A stretch of DNA of 64,000 bases. It comes from Flavobacterium phragmitis (lineage in GTDB: Bacteria > Bacteroidota > Bacteroidia > Flavobacteriales > Flavobacteriaceae). The translations under genes were made by a program, and so were the position numbers. Below, in pieces: positions 53,243 to 62,714 of this stretch (its first letter is position 1; every line of letters begins with the position of its first letter). Location: positions 124,001 through 188,000 of the forward strand of contig NZ_FOMH01000005.1 in NCBI RefSeq assembly GCF_900112575.1, read 5' to 3'. The notes under the pieces are model-generated. The model ran no database searches, was not told the DNA's origin, and was given only the letters and a program-made list of their open reading frames with translations.

Positions 53243-54727
53243 TCAGTTTTTAATAATTTTAATCGATTTTTCAGTTTTTCCATAAGCCACATTTATAATG
53301 TAAACGCCTTTAGGAAGTCTGTCCCCGATTTTAATATCTTGATTGGTAGAATAAGTATCAGATGAGTAAACAGTTTTTCCGTTCATATCAATGACTTTTA
53401 ATTTTACAGATTCAGTTTCGGTAGATTTTATATGAAGAATTGATTGATTTTTTACAGGATTCGGGTAAATGGTAATACTGTTTTTTTCTAAATCAGAATC
53501 TTTTATGCCCAGATTCGCAGCAACTACATCAATGTAATTAAAATTGATATCGTTTGCTTTGAATTTAATTTTCAGATACACTTCGCCTTTTGGTAAAGGA
53601 ACTCCATTAACAATTTTGTCTGCAAAAGTCTGCCAGTCTCCAGTTGCAGGGAATGTTTCATCTGTTTTGACGGCGATATCATTCACCAAAATATCAAATT
53701 TTCCAGTATTTACAGGTGATGCGACTCTGAGAGTCATGTTGTAAGTCCCTGCATCAGGTACATTCAGAATAAATTCGTTCCAGTCTCCTTCATTAATAAA
53801 ACATACATTTTGTCCAGTATTACCGTCTAATGTTGCTTGCAAGCCTGTTCCTTTTCTTCTATAATGTTTATTACCTGTTATACGGCCAGGAACAGTTATT
53901 TTTTTAGCAGTATATGGCACATTAATGTATTCTGTTCCAATTGGCCGCAAAACGCCGCTGGTTGGACTTAATAATTGTCCTTCAAGCATATCGGTCCACG
54001 TAGGGTTTACTCTTCCAGAAAACCAAGAATAACGAAAAATGTCAGGATCATTTTCATAACTATTTAAAATTTGTTTCATGAAAGCAGTTTTTTCATCGGC
54101 TGTCTGAATAACTCTATTTGCAAATTCTGTAATCCAAAGCGGGCGATTGTATTTTTTTAAAAGCCCCGTAACTCCAATTACAGACGATGCTGTGGCATCG
54201 TAGGTATGAAAAGCAATGTAATCTACTTTGCAGTTTGGGCATAATTGAAAAAACTGATTGTGCCAAACGACTGGATCAGAAATATTGCCATAATTGTTTG
54301 GCCCATTATAAGCAGGTGAAGCACTTACTATTTCTAAATTTTTTGCGGCTGCAATTTTTTCAATATTTGGCCACGCATTTACAGCCTCCTGAGGTGTTAA
54401 TCTGGCACCGTCAGTAAAATTAGGTTCGTTAAAGGCAAGCAGGTATTTAGCTCCGGGCTTTATTTTATTGATAAAAGCCTGAACATCAGTATCGCTTATT
54501 TTTCCCCATGCCATAGGGACAAATTCAACTCCTAATGATTGGTAGTTTGCATTTAAAGCAGATTCGGGTTCCGGCGACCAGTTATACCACCAAGATATAC
54601 CAGGTTTCAAAGCCAGCATATCTGCTTCCGAATGATAGCCATAAGCAATTCCTCGTTTTGGACTTTGGGCAGAAACGCAAAAAATGAGAAAAAACAGCAA
54701 AACTGTTAAAGGTAATTTTTTGATCAT
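53243..54727 (-). CDS. Secreted GH128-like beta-1,3-glucanase with CBM and T9SS type A domain
   Basis: This 494-residue protein has a signal peptide ending CVSAQ. The catalytic part (about 22-265) matches the Asl1-type family, with ISWWYNWSPEPE, the acid Glu in LAFNEPNF and the nucleophile Glu in LWITEFAN. A carbohydrate-binding module of the CBM6 type spans about 275-405. The C-terminal ~75 residues are a T9SS type A sorting domain (SITIYPNPVKNQSI to KSIKIIKN). It probably attacks beta-1,3-glucan outside the cell. An unusual G10 tract lies upstream. Confidence 0.87.
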   Translation of the reverse strand: MIKKLPLTVLLFFLIFCVSAQSPKRGIAYGYHSEADMLALKPGISWWYNWSPEPESALNANYQSLGVEFVPMAWGKISDTDVQAFINKIKPGAKYLLAFNEPNFTDGARLTPQEAVNAWPNIEKIAAAKNLEIVSASPAYNGPNNYGNISDPVVWHNQFFQLCPNCKVDYIAFHTYDATASSVIGVTGLLKKYNRPLWITEFANRVIQTADEKTAFMKQILNSYENDPDIFRYSWFSGRVNPTWTDMLEGQLLSPTSGVLRPIGTEYINVPYTAKKITVPGRITGNKHYRRKGTGLQATLDGNTGQNVCFINEGDWNEFILNVPDAGTYNMTLRVASPVNTGKFDILVNDIAVKTDETFPATGDWQTFADKIVNGVPLPKGEVYLKIKFKANDINFNYIDVVAANLGIKDSDLEKNSITIYPNPVKNQSILHIKSTETESVKLKVIDMNGKTVYSSDTYSTNQDIKIGDRLPKGVYIINVAYGKTEKSIKIIKN

Positions 54728-54862
54728 GGATAATGATTTTTTTGTGGTTTTGTTTGATAATTAGAGAAACCCAAATTTATAGGGTTTCTATTTTTTTTGG
54801 CCAAAAAAAATCATTACAAAAACACATCAAAATTGTTTTGTTGACTGTTTTTTATTAGTTAC

Positions 54863-54872
54863 GGGGGGGGGG
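54863..54872. repeat. G10 homopolymer upstream of the glucanase gene
   Basis: Ten consecutive G on the plus strand stand out in an AT-rich genome. The tract lies 136 bases upstream of the glucanase start and 10 bases beyond the terminator hairpin at 54882. Such tracts change length by slippage. Confidence 0.85.
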
Positions 54873-54881
54873 TAAAATAGA

Positions 54882-54913
54882 AATTCCGAAAAACAATTTT
54901 GCTTTTCGGAATT
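54882..54913 (-). terminator. Terminator after the acyltransferase gene
   Basis: AATTCCGAAAA (54882-54892) pairs with TTTTCGGAATT (54903-54913), 11 bases beyond the acyltransferase stop codon. Confidence 0.7.
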
Positions 54914-54923
54914 TTTTAGTCAA

Positions 54924-55814
54924 TTATTCAATTCTATGCTTCCATCTTTTATGCGTCCATAAATAAAATTCTGGTTTCGCAAGAATTTGTTTTTCAACCT
55001 CTTTCAAGTACATTTCAGTAATTTCGAAATCTTTAAAGTCTTTTGGATTATCGGCAAGAGATAAAAAAGTAGCTTCATAAAATCCTCTTTTCACTTTTTC
55101 GACTTTTACCATAATTACTGCTAAATCGTATTTTTTTGCCAGCATTTCCGCGCCGGTATGAACAGGAACTTCAATTCCCATAAATTTCATGGAATGAAAA
55201 ATTCTGTCAAGTTTAGGTGATTGATCACTAGCCAAACCATACATGCTTAATACTCCATTGCGCTGGTTTTGAGCCATGGTTGGAATTGCTTTTCTGGTTT
55301 CAATCATTTCTGTATTGTATTTTGAACGGATTTTTCGAACTAATTTATCAAAATACGGATTGGCAAGTTTTTTATAAACTGCAACTCCTTGAAATCCAAG
55401 TTTAGGATTTATAGTTAAAAGCCATTCGTAACTGGCGTAATGCGAAGCTACGAGAATTACACTTTTTCCTTTTTTTGCATAATCCAAAACCAAATCGATG
55501 TTGGTTACATGAAATCTTCTTTCCATTTCTTCAGGAGACATACTCATGGTTTTAACCATCTCCAAAAACATATCGCACATGTGTTTGTAGAATTTCTTTT
55601 CAATGTCTTTTCTTTCAGCATCGCTTAAATGTGGTAAAGTCAATGCCAGATTTTCGCGAACCACTTTTTTACGATATCCAATAACTCTGTAAATCAGAAA
55701 ATAGACGAAATCTGAGAAGAAGTAAAATATTGGGAAAGGTAATATAGAGATTAGCCACAGTAATGGATAGGCCAGAATATAAACAAGAAACTGCATGTAA
55801 TTTTTTTTTGACAA
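54924..55814 (-). CDS. Lysophospholipid acyltransferase family protein (LpxL/HtrB-like)
   Basis: This 296-residue protein has an N-terminal membrane segment (about 8-45). The acyltransferase HX4E motif is in VASHYASYEW, and the later conserved parts are ASDQSPK and PVHTGAEMLAKKY. The family adds a secondary acyl chain to lipid A precursors at the inner membrane; in Bacteroidota some members may make other acyl lipids. A divergent rhomboid gene lies 95 bases upstream. Confidence 0.87.
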   Translation of the reverse strand: MSKKNYMQFLVYILAYPLLWLISILPFPIFYFFSDFVYFLIYRVIGYRKKVVRENLALTLPHLSDAERKDIEKKFYKHMCDMFLEMVKTMSMSPEEMERRFHVTNIDLVLDYAKKGKSVILVASHYASYEWLLTINPKLGFQGVAVYKKLANPYFDKLVRKIRSKYNTEMIETRKAIPTMAQNQRNGVLSMYGLASDQSPKLDRIFHSMKFMGIEVPVHTGAEMLAKKYDLAVIMVKVEKVKRGFYEATFLSLADNPKDFKDFEITEMYLKEVEKQILAKPEFYLWTHKRWKHRIE

Positions 55815-55909
55815 AGATAAATTAAAAATGATTAGCGATTGATATTTTGCTTTCGTGCTAACTTATCTTTAAGAATGATTATATTTACAATTCACAATAA
55901 TTTTGATTT

Positions 55910-56548
55910 ATGAATATCATTTTAGCAGGAATTATAGTTGCCAACGCTGTTATTAGTTATAAAGGATTTAATGATCTTTCTTTTTTTAGAAAGTACGAAT
56001 TTCATGTAGGAAGCATTCGTTCGGGTGAACAGTTTAGAATGCTTTCTTCTGGTTTTCTGCATGTTGATATGCTACATTTAATTTTCAATATGCTGACACT
56101 CTATTTTTTTGCTCCCGTCGTATTGGATTGGCTCGGAACTTTTTCTTTCGTTCTGATTTATTTTGGGAGTTTGATTTTCGGAAGCCTTTTGACGATGCTT
56201 TTCCATAAAAATGACTACAGCTATCGTGCCGTTGGAGCTTCAGGCGCGGTAACTGGTGTTTTGTATTCTGCAATATTGTTAAGACCTGACATGATGCTCG
56301 GAATATTTTTTGTCATTCCGATGCCAGCCTATATTTTCGGAATTTTATATTTATTGTATTCCATTTACGGAATGAAAGCTAAAAATGATAATATTGGCCA
56401 TACAGCTCACTTTGGTGGTGCTATAGGTGGTTATGTGATAACTTTGATAAAAGAACCTTCTTTATTTGCCGATCAAACTTTGATGGTAATTCTGCTTGCA
56501 ATTCCAATTGTAATCCTTTTTGGGATGGCAAAAATGGGAAAATTATAA
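55910..56548 (+). CDS. Rhomboid family intramembrane serine protease
   Basis: This is a 212-residue protein with six predicted membrane helices. The catalytic Ser111 lies in AVGASGAVTG and the catalytic His167 in HTAHFGGAIGG. The HVDMLHLIFNM helix matches the conserved His/Asn helix. It cleaves membrane proteins; the substrate is unknown. The SIMPL gene follows 51 bases downstream. Confidence 0.92.
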   Translation: MNIILAGIIVANAVISYKGFNDLSFFRKYEFHVGSIRSGEQFRMLSSGFLHVDMLHLIFNMLTLYFFAPVVLDWLGTFSFVLIYFGSLIFGSLLTMLFHKNDYSYRAVGASGAVTGVLYSAILLRPDMMLGIFFVIPMPAYIFGILYLLYSIYGMKAKNDNIGHTAHFGGAIGGYVITLIKEPSLFADQTLMVILLAIPIVILFGMAKMGKL

Positions 56549-56599
56549 TGCTGGCATAACTTTTGGAAAGCCTTTACTAAATATTAAAATTTAACAAAA

Positions 56600-57289
56600 A
56601 TGAAAAAACTAGTATTATTTTTAACAATTATGTTTATGACTATGTCTTACGGCCAGGAAATCAAACAAATACCTCTAATCAATGTAAACGGGGAAGGAAA
56701 AGTAAAAGTAGCACCTGATCAAGTTTGTATTTCAGCTACGGTTGAAACAAAAGGGAATAATGCTAAAGACGTTAAAAAACAGAATGACGAAAAGATCGAT
56801 GCTGTTTTAAAATTCATCAAAAAAATGAATATCCCAACGGCAGATTTCAAAACAAAGCAAGTTGCTCTAAATCCGCAATACGATTATGAGAAAAAGAAAA
56901 CTTCTTACAATGCTACACAAACGGTAGAAATTGTAGTAAAAGATTTGTCTAAATATGATGAATTAATGGAAGGTTTGGTACAGCAAGGAATTAATCGTAT
57001 CGATAGAGTTTCCTTTGAATCTTCTAAATTAGCACAATATCAGTCGGAAGCTAGAAAATTAGCAATGAAAGATGCGAAAGTAAAAGCTGAGGAATACGTA
57101 TCTGTTCTAGGACAGAAAGTGGGTAAAGCATTTACGATTTCAGACAATTCACAAGTTTATCATCCACAGCCGGTTTATGCAGCGATGAGAATGAAAGAAG
57201 CAGATTCAATGGGAGCTTCAAACGAAACTTTAGCCATTGGAGAAATCGAAATTACCGCCAATGTTAGTGTAAGTTTTGTTTTAGACTAA
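56600..57289 (+). CDS. SIMPL domain (DUF541) periplasmic protein
   Basis: This 229-residue protein has a signal peptide ending SYGQ. The SIMPL/DUF541 domain runs from about 25 to the end: INVNGEGKVKVAPDQV, YNATQTVEIVVKDLSKYDELM, and the C-terminal IEITANVSVSFVLD. The family includes oxidative-stress defence proteins that form periplasmic or surface oligomers. The role here is unknown. Confidence 0.88.
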   Translation: MKKLVLFLTIMFMTMSYGQEIKQIPLINVNGEGKVKVAPDQVCISATVETKGNNAKDVKKQNDEKIDAVLKFIKKMNIPTADFKTKQVALNPQYDYEKKKTSYNATQTVEIVVKDLSKYDELMEGLVQQGINRIDRVSFESSKLAQYQSEARKLAMKDAKVKAEEYVSVLGQKVGKAFTISDNSQVYHPQPVYAAMRMKEADSMGASNETLAIGEIEITANVSVSFVLD

Positions 57290-57314
57290 ACGACATAAAA
57301 AATTCCAATATTTA

Positions 57315-57357
57315 AAAAATCCAAATTCCAAATTTTCTGGGATTTGGATTTTTTTTT
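57315..57357 (+). terminator. Terminator after the SIMPL gene
   Basis: AAAAATCCAAAT (57315-57326) pairs with ATTTGGATTTTT (57342-57353), followed by more T. The inner part carries the CCAAATTCCAAATT words of another intergenic repeat type that also occurs at 31886-31945. Confidence 0.7.
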
Positions 57358-57429
57358 GAATGACTTTTTTGCAAACGACAAGAAAAGAGTCCTGATTTTG
57401 TACTAAGATGAAATTCAGGACTTTTATAT

Positions 57430-60108
57430 TTATTGTTTAACGAATTTGAAATTTTTAGTGGCTTTTCCTGCCGTCGAAACTTTTACCATATAAACTCCTT
57501 TAGCTAGACCATTTATTGGTATTTCTGAGCTAATTTCGTCTTCTACAAAGATTGTTTTTTTCAATAATACTTTGCCTCCGGTATCATAAACAGAAACAGT
57601 AGATTCGCTATTAACCGGATTCTCAAATTTTATCCTGAAAGCATTTGAAGCTGGATTTGGAAAAATATAATTAGTTGAAGCTATTGCCCAATTGTAATTA
57701 GGAGCACTTAAGGTTGAAGTGTCATAGATAGCATACAAAGCCGCATCAGCTTGTGGAAGTTGTACACTTAATGCACTTTGTATAGTGCTGGTCGTGCCAG
57801 AGAATAATTCTTTTACATTATAATTTCCGGAACTTAATCCAAGACGACTTAAATTGATAGTATTGTTAGTTGTTGCATTAGTATAATTAAATACCGCTAT
57901 GTAAGTAACATTATCTTTTGTTGCCGAAAATATGTTAGCAGCATTATATCCAGTATTTCCATCAGCAGGGAGAAAATGCATTTCGTTTCGAGCAGTATTA
58001 AGCACGTCATTATTTTGTAAAAGAGTCTGAGCTTTTGTTTTCCATGCGCCGGCTACAGAAAAATCGTCACCACTTGTAACTGTTCCTGTTACCACGCTGC
58101 TTAATAATCGTGCACGATTTTCACCTAAAGAAGCATTACCAAAAACAACATGATCGGCATCCAGATAATCATAAATCTGATTTTGCCACCATCCGTAAGT
58201 TGTACTATTTAAAGTATAGTCAGTATCGCTAATGCTTGCATACGCATCGCAGGCAATACGTCGAACATGTACAAAAGGACCTGTTGAGAGATTAGGAGAA
58301 ATAGCAGCCTGAACCAACATTGTTCCGTTTATTTCATCTATTAAATATTTCATGCCTTCCTGATAGGCTTCCATACCGGTGTGGATTTGGTAATTGACAA
58401 AACTATCAGCTTCGATGCTGGCATGCGTCAGAAAATCAATTTTTACCATTTCAAATCCAGCTGTTTTAAAACGATTTATAAAATATCGTATTCTGGCTTT
58501 TGTTCCAGGACTTGTCGGATCCATTGCATAAGCACCATCAAGCTCAAAAGGATTTCCATTTACCATAGTCCAGCATTGATTGTATTGATAGGAACTTCCT
58601 TCGACTTGACGATTGTATTTACCCCAATCTACAAAAGGAGCCCAGTAAATACCAGCTTTGAAACCTTTGCTTTTCGCATAAGTAACAAATTGTGCAAGTT
58701 CAGCATCACTCATATTGTCCCAATAGGAATCTAGATCTATAAACAATGTATTGTCTTCGGTTTTGAACGCTGGGCAGTCATCGTGGAAAAAATCTACTAC
58801 TGATTTGGCTTTAGTTAGATTAATGCTGGTTTGCATAGCCCCCCAGCTGTTCCATCCAATAGGTTTTGGAGCAGTCCAGTCAAAAATATATTTTGGTTGC
58901 ATTACAGCATTAGCTTGTGCAAATTCCTCAAGACCAACTCGCCAGTCGTCGTTGGCACTAATTATTATTTTTGGTGAAGGACAGCTCGTTTGTCCTACGT
59001 TTACCCAGCCATGACCTCTTGTGTCTCTTGTAACTTCTTTTTTTGTCCATCCTGCAATAACAGAAACGTAAGCAGATGATGCGCCTCCACCATTAACTGT
59101 AATGCCCGTTTTCCATTTTGTATGTTCAACAGAACCAATAGCCAAACCTTTACGATTAGTGTTGTTGTAAATACTGGTAACTTCAGAAGCAGTAAAGTCT
59201 GAAGAATTAAGTGGATTAGCATTATAACGAATCCATGCATCATTGTCATAAGGTACAAATAAAGCTCTGGTGTCCCCACTGCCAAAATTTGGAGTTACTT
59301 CATAACTTGTTAAAGGAGACATTTTGTAACAATTAGAGCCATTTCCGGTAAGCACAACTTGTACTGCAAGATAATTTTTATTGCTATAAGTATAAAATAT
59401 CTGTTGCATTCCCAAACTATAATTGCCACTTAACGTAAAAATATGTTTAGTACCGCTTCCAATATTATCTGTAAATGATTCTGAAGTATAGACAGCTGTT
59501 CCAAAATTATTGCTGACATATTGTTGGTCACTGTTAGCGTAAGCAGAGGCGTTGGCAATTACAGTATTTCCATTGAATTTAATACTGTACGTTTTAGTAC
59601 CTAAATTGTAAACGATACTATTATTGCCAAATGAAATAGTTTGAAGATTAGAAGAGTTAATTGGACTTAAAACGAACTTATCCAGATTGGGAGCCCAGGA
59701 ATTGGGATTGTCCCAAAGCAGAGTAGTGGTACCACTATTTAAATAGACGCTTAAATTTTTAGAAGCCGCTGTACTCCATCCGCCGCTTGGATCACAAGGA
59801 ATTGCTATTGCGTTTGCAGAACCGGCTGTTAAACGAATAGTTCGGGGATCGCCGGTACAATAAAATAATTGAAGATTGTACCATCCGGTAGAAGCTACAG
59901 TAACATTGACTGATACACTGCTGTTTCCGCCCAGATTACCAACAATTTTTCCGGAACAGGAATCGCAGTTCTGAATGTCGGCATTGTTGGTACGGGTGCC
60001 GTTTTCAAATTCATAAGTTTGGGCCGAACCATAAACCGCCATTAAGAGCAGTAAAGCAGTAAAGATCCGTCTAATTGATAATTTTTCATTTGTAATTTTT
60101 TCTTGCAT
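57430..60108 (-). CDS. Secreted alpha-galactosidase-like glycosidase with CBM and T9SS type A domain
   Basis: This 892-residue protein has a signal peptide ending GSAQ. An N-terminal CBM35/CBM6-like module spans about 30-150 (YEFENGTRTNN). A beta-sandwich region precedes the catalytic barrel with KPIGWNSWGAM, LFIDLDSYWDN, IYWAPFVDWG, VKIDFLTHA (likely nucleophile Asp) and VRRIACDAY (possible acid/base Asp). A small C-terminal beta domain and a T9SS type A sorting domain (YIFPNPASNAFRI) end the protein. The motifs place it in clan GH-D (GH27/GH36). The divergent gene at 60652 is a shorter paralogue. Confidence 0.85.
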   Translation of the reverse strand: MQEKITNEKLSIRRIFTALLLLMAVYGSAQTYEFENGTRTNNADIQNCDSCSGKIVGNLGGNSSVSVNVTVASTGWYNLQLFYCTGDPRTIRLTAGSANAIAIPCDPSGGWSTAASKNLSVYLNSGTTTLLWDNPNSWAPNLDKFVLSPINSSNLQTISFGNNSIVYNLGTKTYSIKFNGNTVIANASAYANSDQQYVSNNFGTAVYTSESFTDNIGSGTKHIFTLSGNYSLGMQQIFYTYSNKNYLAVQVVLTGNGSNCYKMSPLTSYEVTPNFGSGDTRALFVPYDNDAWIRYNANPLNSSDFTASEVTSIYNNTNRKGLAIGSVEHTKWKTGITVNGGGASSAYVSVIAGWTKKEVTRDTRGHGWVNVGQTSCPSPKIIISANDDWRVGLEEFAQANAVMQPKYIFDWTAPKPIGWNSWGAMQTSINLTKAKSVVDFFHDDCPAFKTEDNTLFIDLDSYWDNMSDAELAQFVTYAKSKGFKAGIYWAPFVDWGKYNRQVEGSSYQYNQCWTMVNGNPFELDGAYAMDPTSPGTKARIRYFINRFKTAGFEMVKIDFLTHASIEADSFVNYQIHTGMEAYQEGMKYLIDEINGTMLVQAAISPNLSTGPFVHVRRIACDAYASISDTDYTLNSTTYGWWQNQIYDYLDADHVVFGNASLGENRARLLSSVVTGTVTSGDDFSVAGAWKTKAQTLLQNNDVLNTARNEMHFLPADGNTGYNAANIFSATKDNVTYIAVFNYTNATTNNTINLSRLGLSSGNYNVKELFSGTTSTIQSALSVQLPQADAALYAIYDTSTLSAPNYNWAIASTNYIFPNPASNAFRIKFENPVNSESTVSVYDTGGKVLLKKTIFVEDEISSEIPINGLAKGVYMVKVSTAGKATKNFKFVKQ

Positions 60109-60651
60109 AATAATTTAGGTTTAGATAGTTAAAATGCAGTACTATTCTATACTGTGCTACAATGATAAGAAAAATACCGATATATTGTTAAAAAAGAGAG
60201 GTTTTTTATTTTGGCTGACTATTAAAAACACTATTCTTAAATTTTAACAGGTATTCAGCTTAGAAAATTAATTTGGTGATCTTTTGAGTATTTAAAGTAT
60301 CGGAGTAAACCTGAAATCTAGAACAATTAGATTTTTTTTTTGAAATAATAGGATAATGTTTAAAGCTTTTAATTTGATGTTATAAGGCAATTATATAAAA
60401 ATTGAATAGAATTAACATATGATATTTAGAGTGAAAATTTTATGGATTCAATACTTTATATTACCAACTGATTTGGTTGTAGATGCCTTATTATGAGTAC
60501 CAAACAGAGTTGTGTTTTACTATTAAGGTTTAATTGTAGAGCTTCTTTAACTAATAGAATGTTTTATTTTTTTTTTTGAAGTGCTTGCGAAGTAAATTAT
60601 AATTTGTATCATTGTAGTATAGAATAGTATAATAACAGAAAAACATATTGA
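60109..60651. promoter_or_regulatory. Divergent control region of two alpha-galactosidase-like genes
   Basis: The 543-bp gap carries two copies of one element in mirror orientation. Copy 1 lies at 60140-60167 and copy 2 at 60607-60629. Both contain TACTATTCTATACT and ACAATGATA when read toward the middle; copy 1 has five extra bases (GTGCT) inside. They end 31 and 22 bases from the two start codons. The middle is AT-rich with no ORF or RNA gene seen. Confidence 0.65.
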
Positions 60652-62703
60652 ATGAAACCCTATCCTTTTTCTAGAAATAAACTGTTTTCATCCCTTTTTT
60701 TGATGAGCATTTTTTGCATTTCAGCTTTTGCACAAAAGACTATTAAAATGAACTTTGGTAAAAACGGAATCATTACTTACGATTCAAAACAAAAAACAGT
60801 TGCAGTTAGTCAATCTGGTAAAATTGTATTTAGCGGAGCAAAAGCTTCTGTTATAGTTAACGGAAAAACCATAACGACAGATTCATATCCGGATGCTGTT
60901 TTTGCAAAACAAACCATAAAAGATGATTTAGGAAATGGAATTAAATATACCTTGACTTATAAGGATAAAAATAATCCAACCTTGATTCAAAGTTTTTATA
61001 CTTATAGTAATAGGACATATTTTATCACACAAATTGAAATTTTAAGCAACGGACAAACAATCGCGACTAATTGTATTGCTCCACTAGCTTTAGGAAAAGC
61101 CAGTTTTGATAAAATTGAAAATCTGCATACCGTTTTTATTCCTTATGATAATGATGCTTTTATAAGTTATAATTCTAAGAAACTTGATACTATTTCGCAA
61201 AATACTAGTGCAGAAGTTGGAATTATATTCAATAACAATTCAAGAAACGGTTTTATTGTAGGTTCGCTTGAACATACCGTTTGGAAAAGCGCTGTTAAAA
61301 CAATCAATAAAAATAAAGAAGCACAATTTTCGGCTTGGGCTGGATTTTCAGAAAAAGAAATAACTAGAGATAGTATTGCGCACGGAATAATAAAAGGTGA
61401 AAAAGTTTTGTCTCCTAAATTCTTCGTTGGATATTATTCTGATTGGAGAGAGGGAATGGAAGAATATGCAAAAACAAATCGTATTGTAGAGAAACCTTTT
61501 GTTTTTACTTGGGATAAACCAACTCCAGTTGGCTGGAATAGCTGGGGCGTTTTGATGGAGAAAATTAATTTTGAGAATACGACTAAGGTTGTCGACTTTT
61601 TTGCCAAATCAATTCCGCAGTTTAGAGTTGGAGATACGGCTTATATTGATTTGGATTCTTTTTGGGATAATATGGTTAAAGGCGGATTTACTGGAGATTT
61701 CAGCAAGTTGAAAGAGTTTGCCGATTATTGCAAAAGCAGAGGCTTAGAACCTGGAGCATATTGGGCGCCGTTTACAGACTGGGGCTGGAAAGACGGACCC
61801 AATCGTAAAGCCGAAGGAAGCGATTATACTTTTGGAGAAATGTGGACAAAAACTGGAGATACTTATTTTGATTTTGACGGTGCACGCGCTATCGATCCAA
61901 CACATCCGGGAACTTTAAAACGTGTTGATTATGTGATCAATAAATTGAAAGCCTGCGGTTTTAAAATGATTAAAATTGACTTTTTAGGTCATGCCACCGC
62001 AGAATCAACTTCATTTTACGATAAAAACATTACTACAGGAATGCAGGCTTACCAAGTAGGAATGGAACATTTAGTAAAAGCATTAGACGGACAAATGCTA
62101 ATTTATGCTGCAATTTCTCCTAATATGGCTACAGGCCGTTATGCACACGTTCGCCGTATTGCATGCGACGCTTGGAAAACAATCGAACAGACACAATATA
62201 CTTTAAACAGTGTGAATTACGGTTGGTGGCAAACGTATTTGTATGATTATATAGATGCAGACCATGTTGTTTTTGCAGATGTTACAGAAGGCGAGAATCG
62301 TGCGAGATTAATTTCGGCTGTCATTACAGGAACATTAATTACAGGAGACGATTACAGCAAAGAAGGAATCTGGAGCAAACGTGCAAAAGAATGGCTTCAA
62401 AATCAAGAATTGCTAAAAATTGTTGCCAATGGAGTAGCTTTCCGCCCAGTAGAAGGGAATACTGGAAAACTAACAACTGAAGTTTTCGAACAAAAAATAG
62501 GAAATGATTGGTATGTGGCGGTTTTAAATTATGGTGCAGCAGCTAAAAATTTTGCTCTGCCATTAGAAAGATTAGGTGTTAAGAATGGTAAGTATAAATT
62601 GCAAAATCTTTTTACAGCCGAAACTGTTGAGATAAAAAACAACAGTATTGATTTAAATCTTGGTGCTAAAGATGCTGGTTTATTTAAAATAGTAAAACGT
62701 TAA
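60652..62703 (+). CDS. Alpha-galactosidase-like glycosidase
   Basis: This 683-residue paralogue of the divergent gene lacks the CBM and the T9SS domain. A signal peptide ends SAFAQ. The catalytic part repeats the same motifs: PVGWNSWGVLM, YIDLDSFWDNM, YWAPFTDWGW, IKIDFLGHA and VRRIACDAW. The protein is probably periplasmic, working on oligosaccharides released by the secreted partner. The esterase gene starts 11 bases downstream, so they form an operon. Confidence 0.85.
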   Translation: MKPYPFSRNKLFSSLFLMSIFCISAFAQKTIKMNFGKNGIITYDSKQKTVAVSQSGKIVFSGAKASVIVNGKTITTDSYPDAVFAKQTIKDDLGNGIKYTLTYKDKNNPTLIQSFYTYSNRTYFITQIEILSNGQTIATNCIAPLALGKASFDKIENLHTVFIPYDNDAFISYNSKKLDTISQNTSAEVGIIFNNNSRNGFIVGSLEHTVWKSAVKTINKNKEAQFSAWAGFSEKEITRDSIAHGIIKGEKVLSPKFFVGYYSDWREGMEEYAKTNRIVEKPFVFTWDKPTPVGWNSWGVLMEKINFENTTKVVDFFAKSIPQFRVGDTAYIDLDSFWDNMVKGGFTGDFSKLKEFADYCKSRGLEPGAYWAPFTDWGWKDGPNRKAEGSDYTFGEMWTKTGDTYFDFDGARAIDPTHPGTLKRVDYVINKLKACGFKMIKIDFLGHATAESTSFYDKNITTGMQAYQVGMEHLVKALDGQMLIYAAISPNMATGRYAHVRRIACDAWKTIEQTQYTLNSVNYGWWQTYLYDYIDADHVVFADVTEGENRARLISAVITGTLITGDDYSKEGIWSKRAKEWLQNQELLKIVANGVAFRPVEGNTGKLTTEVFEQKIGNDWYVAVLNYGAAAKNFALPLERLGVKNGKYKLQNLFTAETVEIKNNSIDLNLGAKDAGLFKIVKR

Positions 62704-62714
62704 TTTACAGGTTT

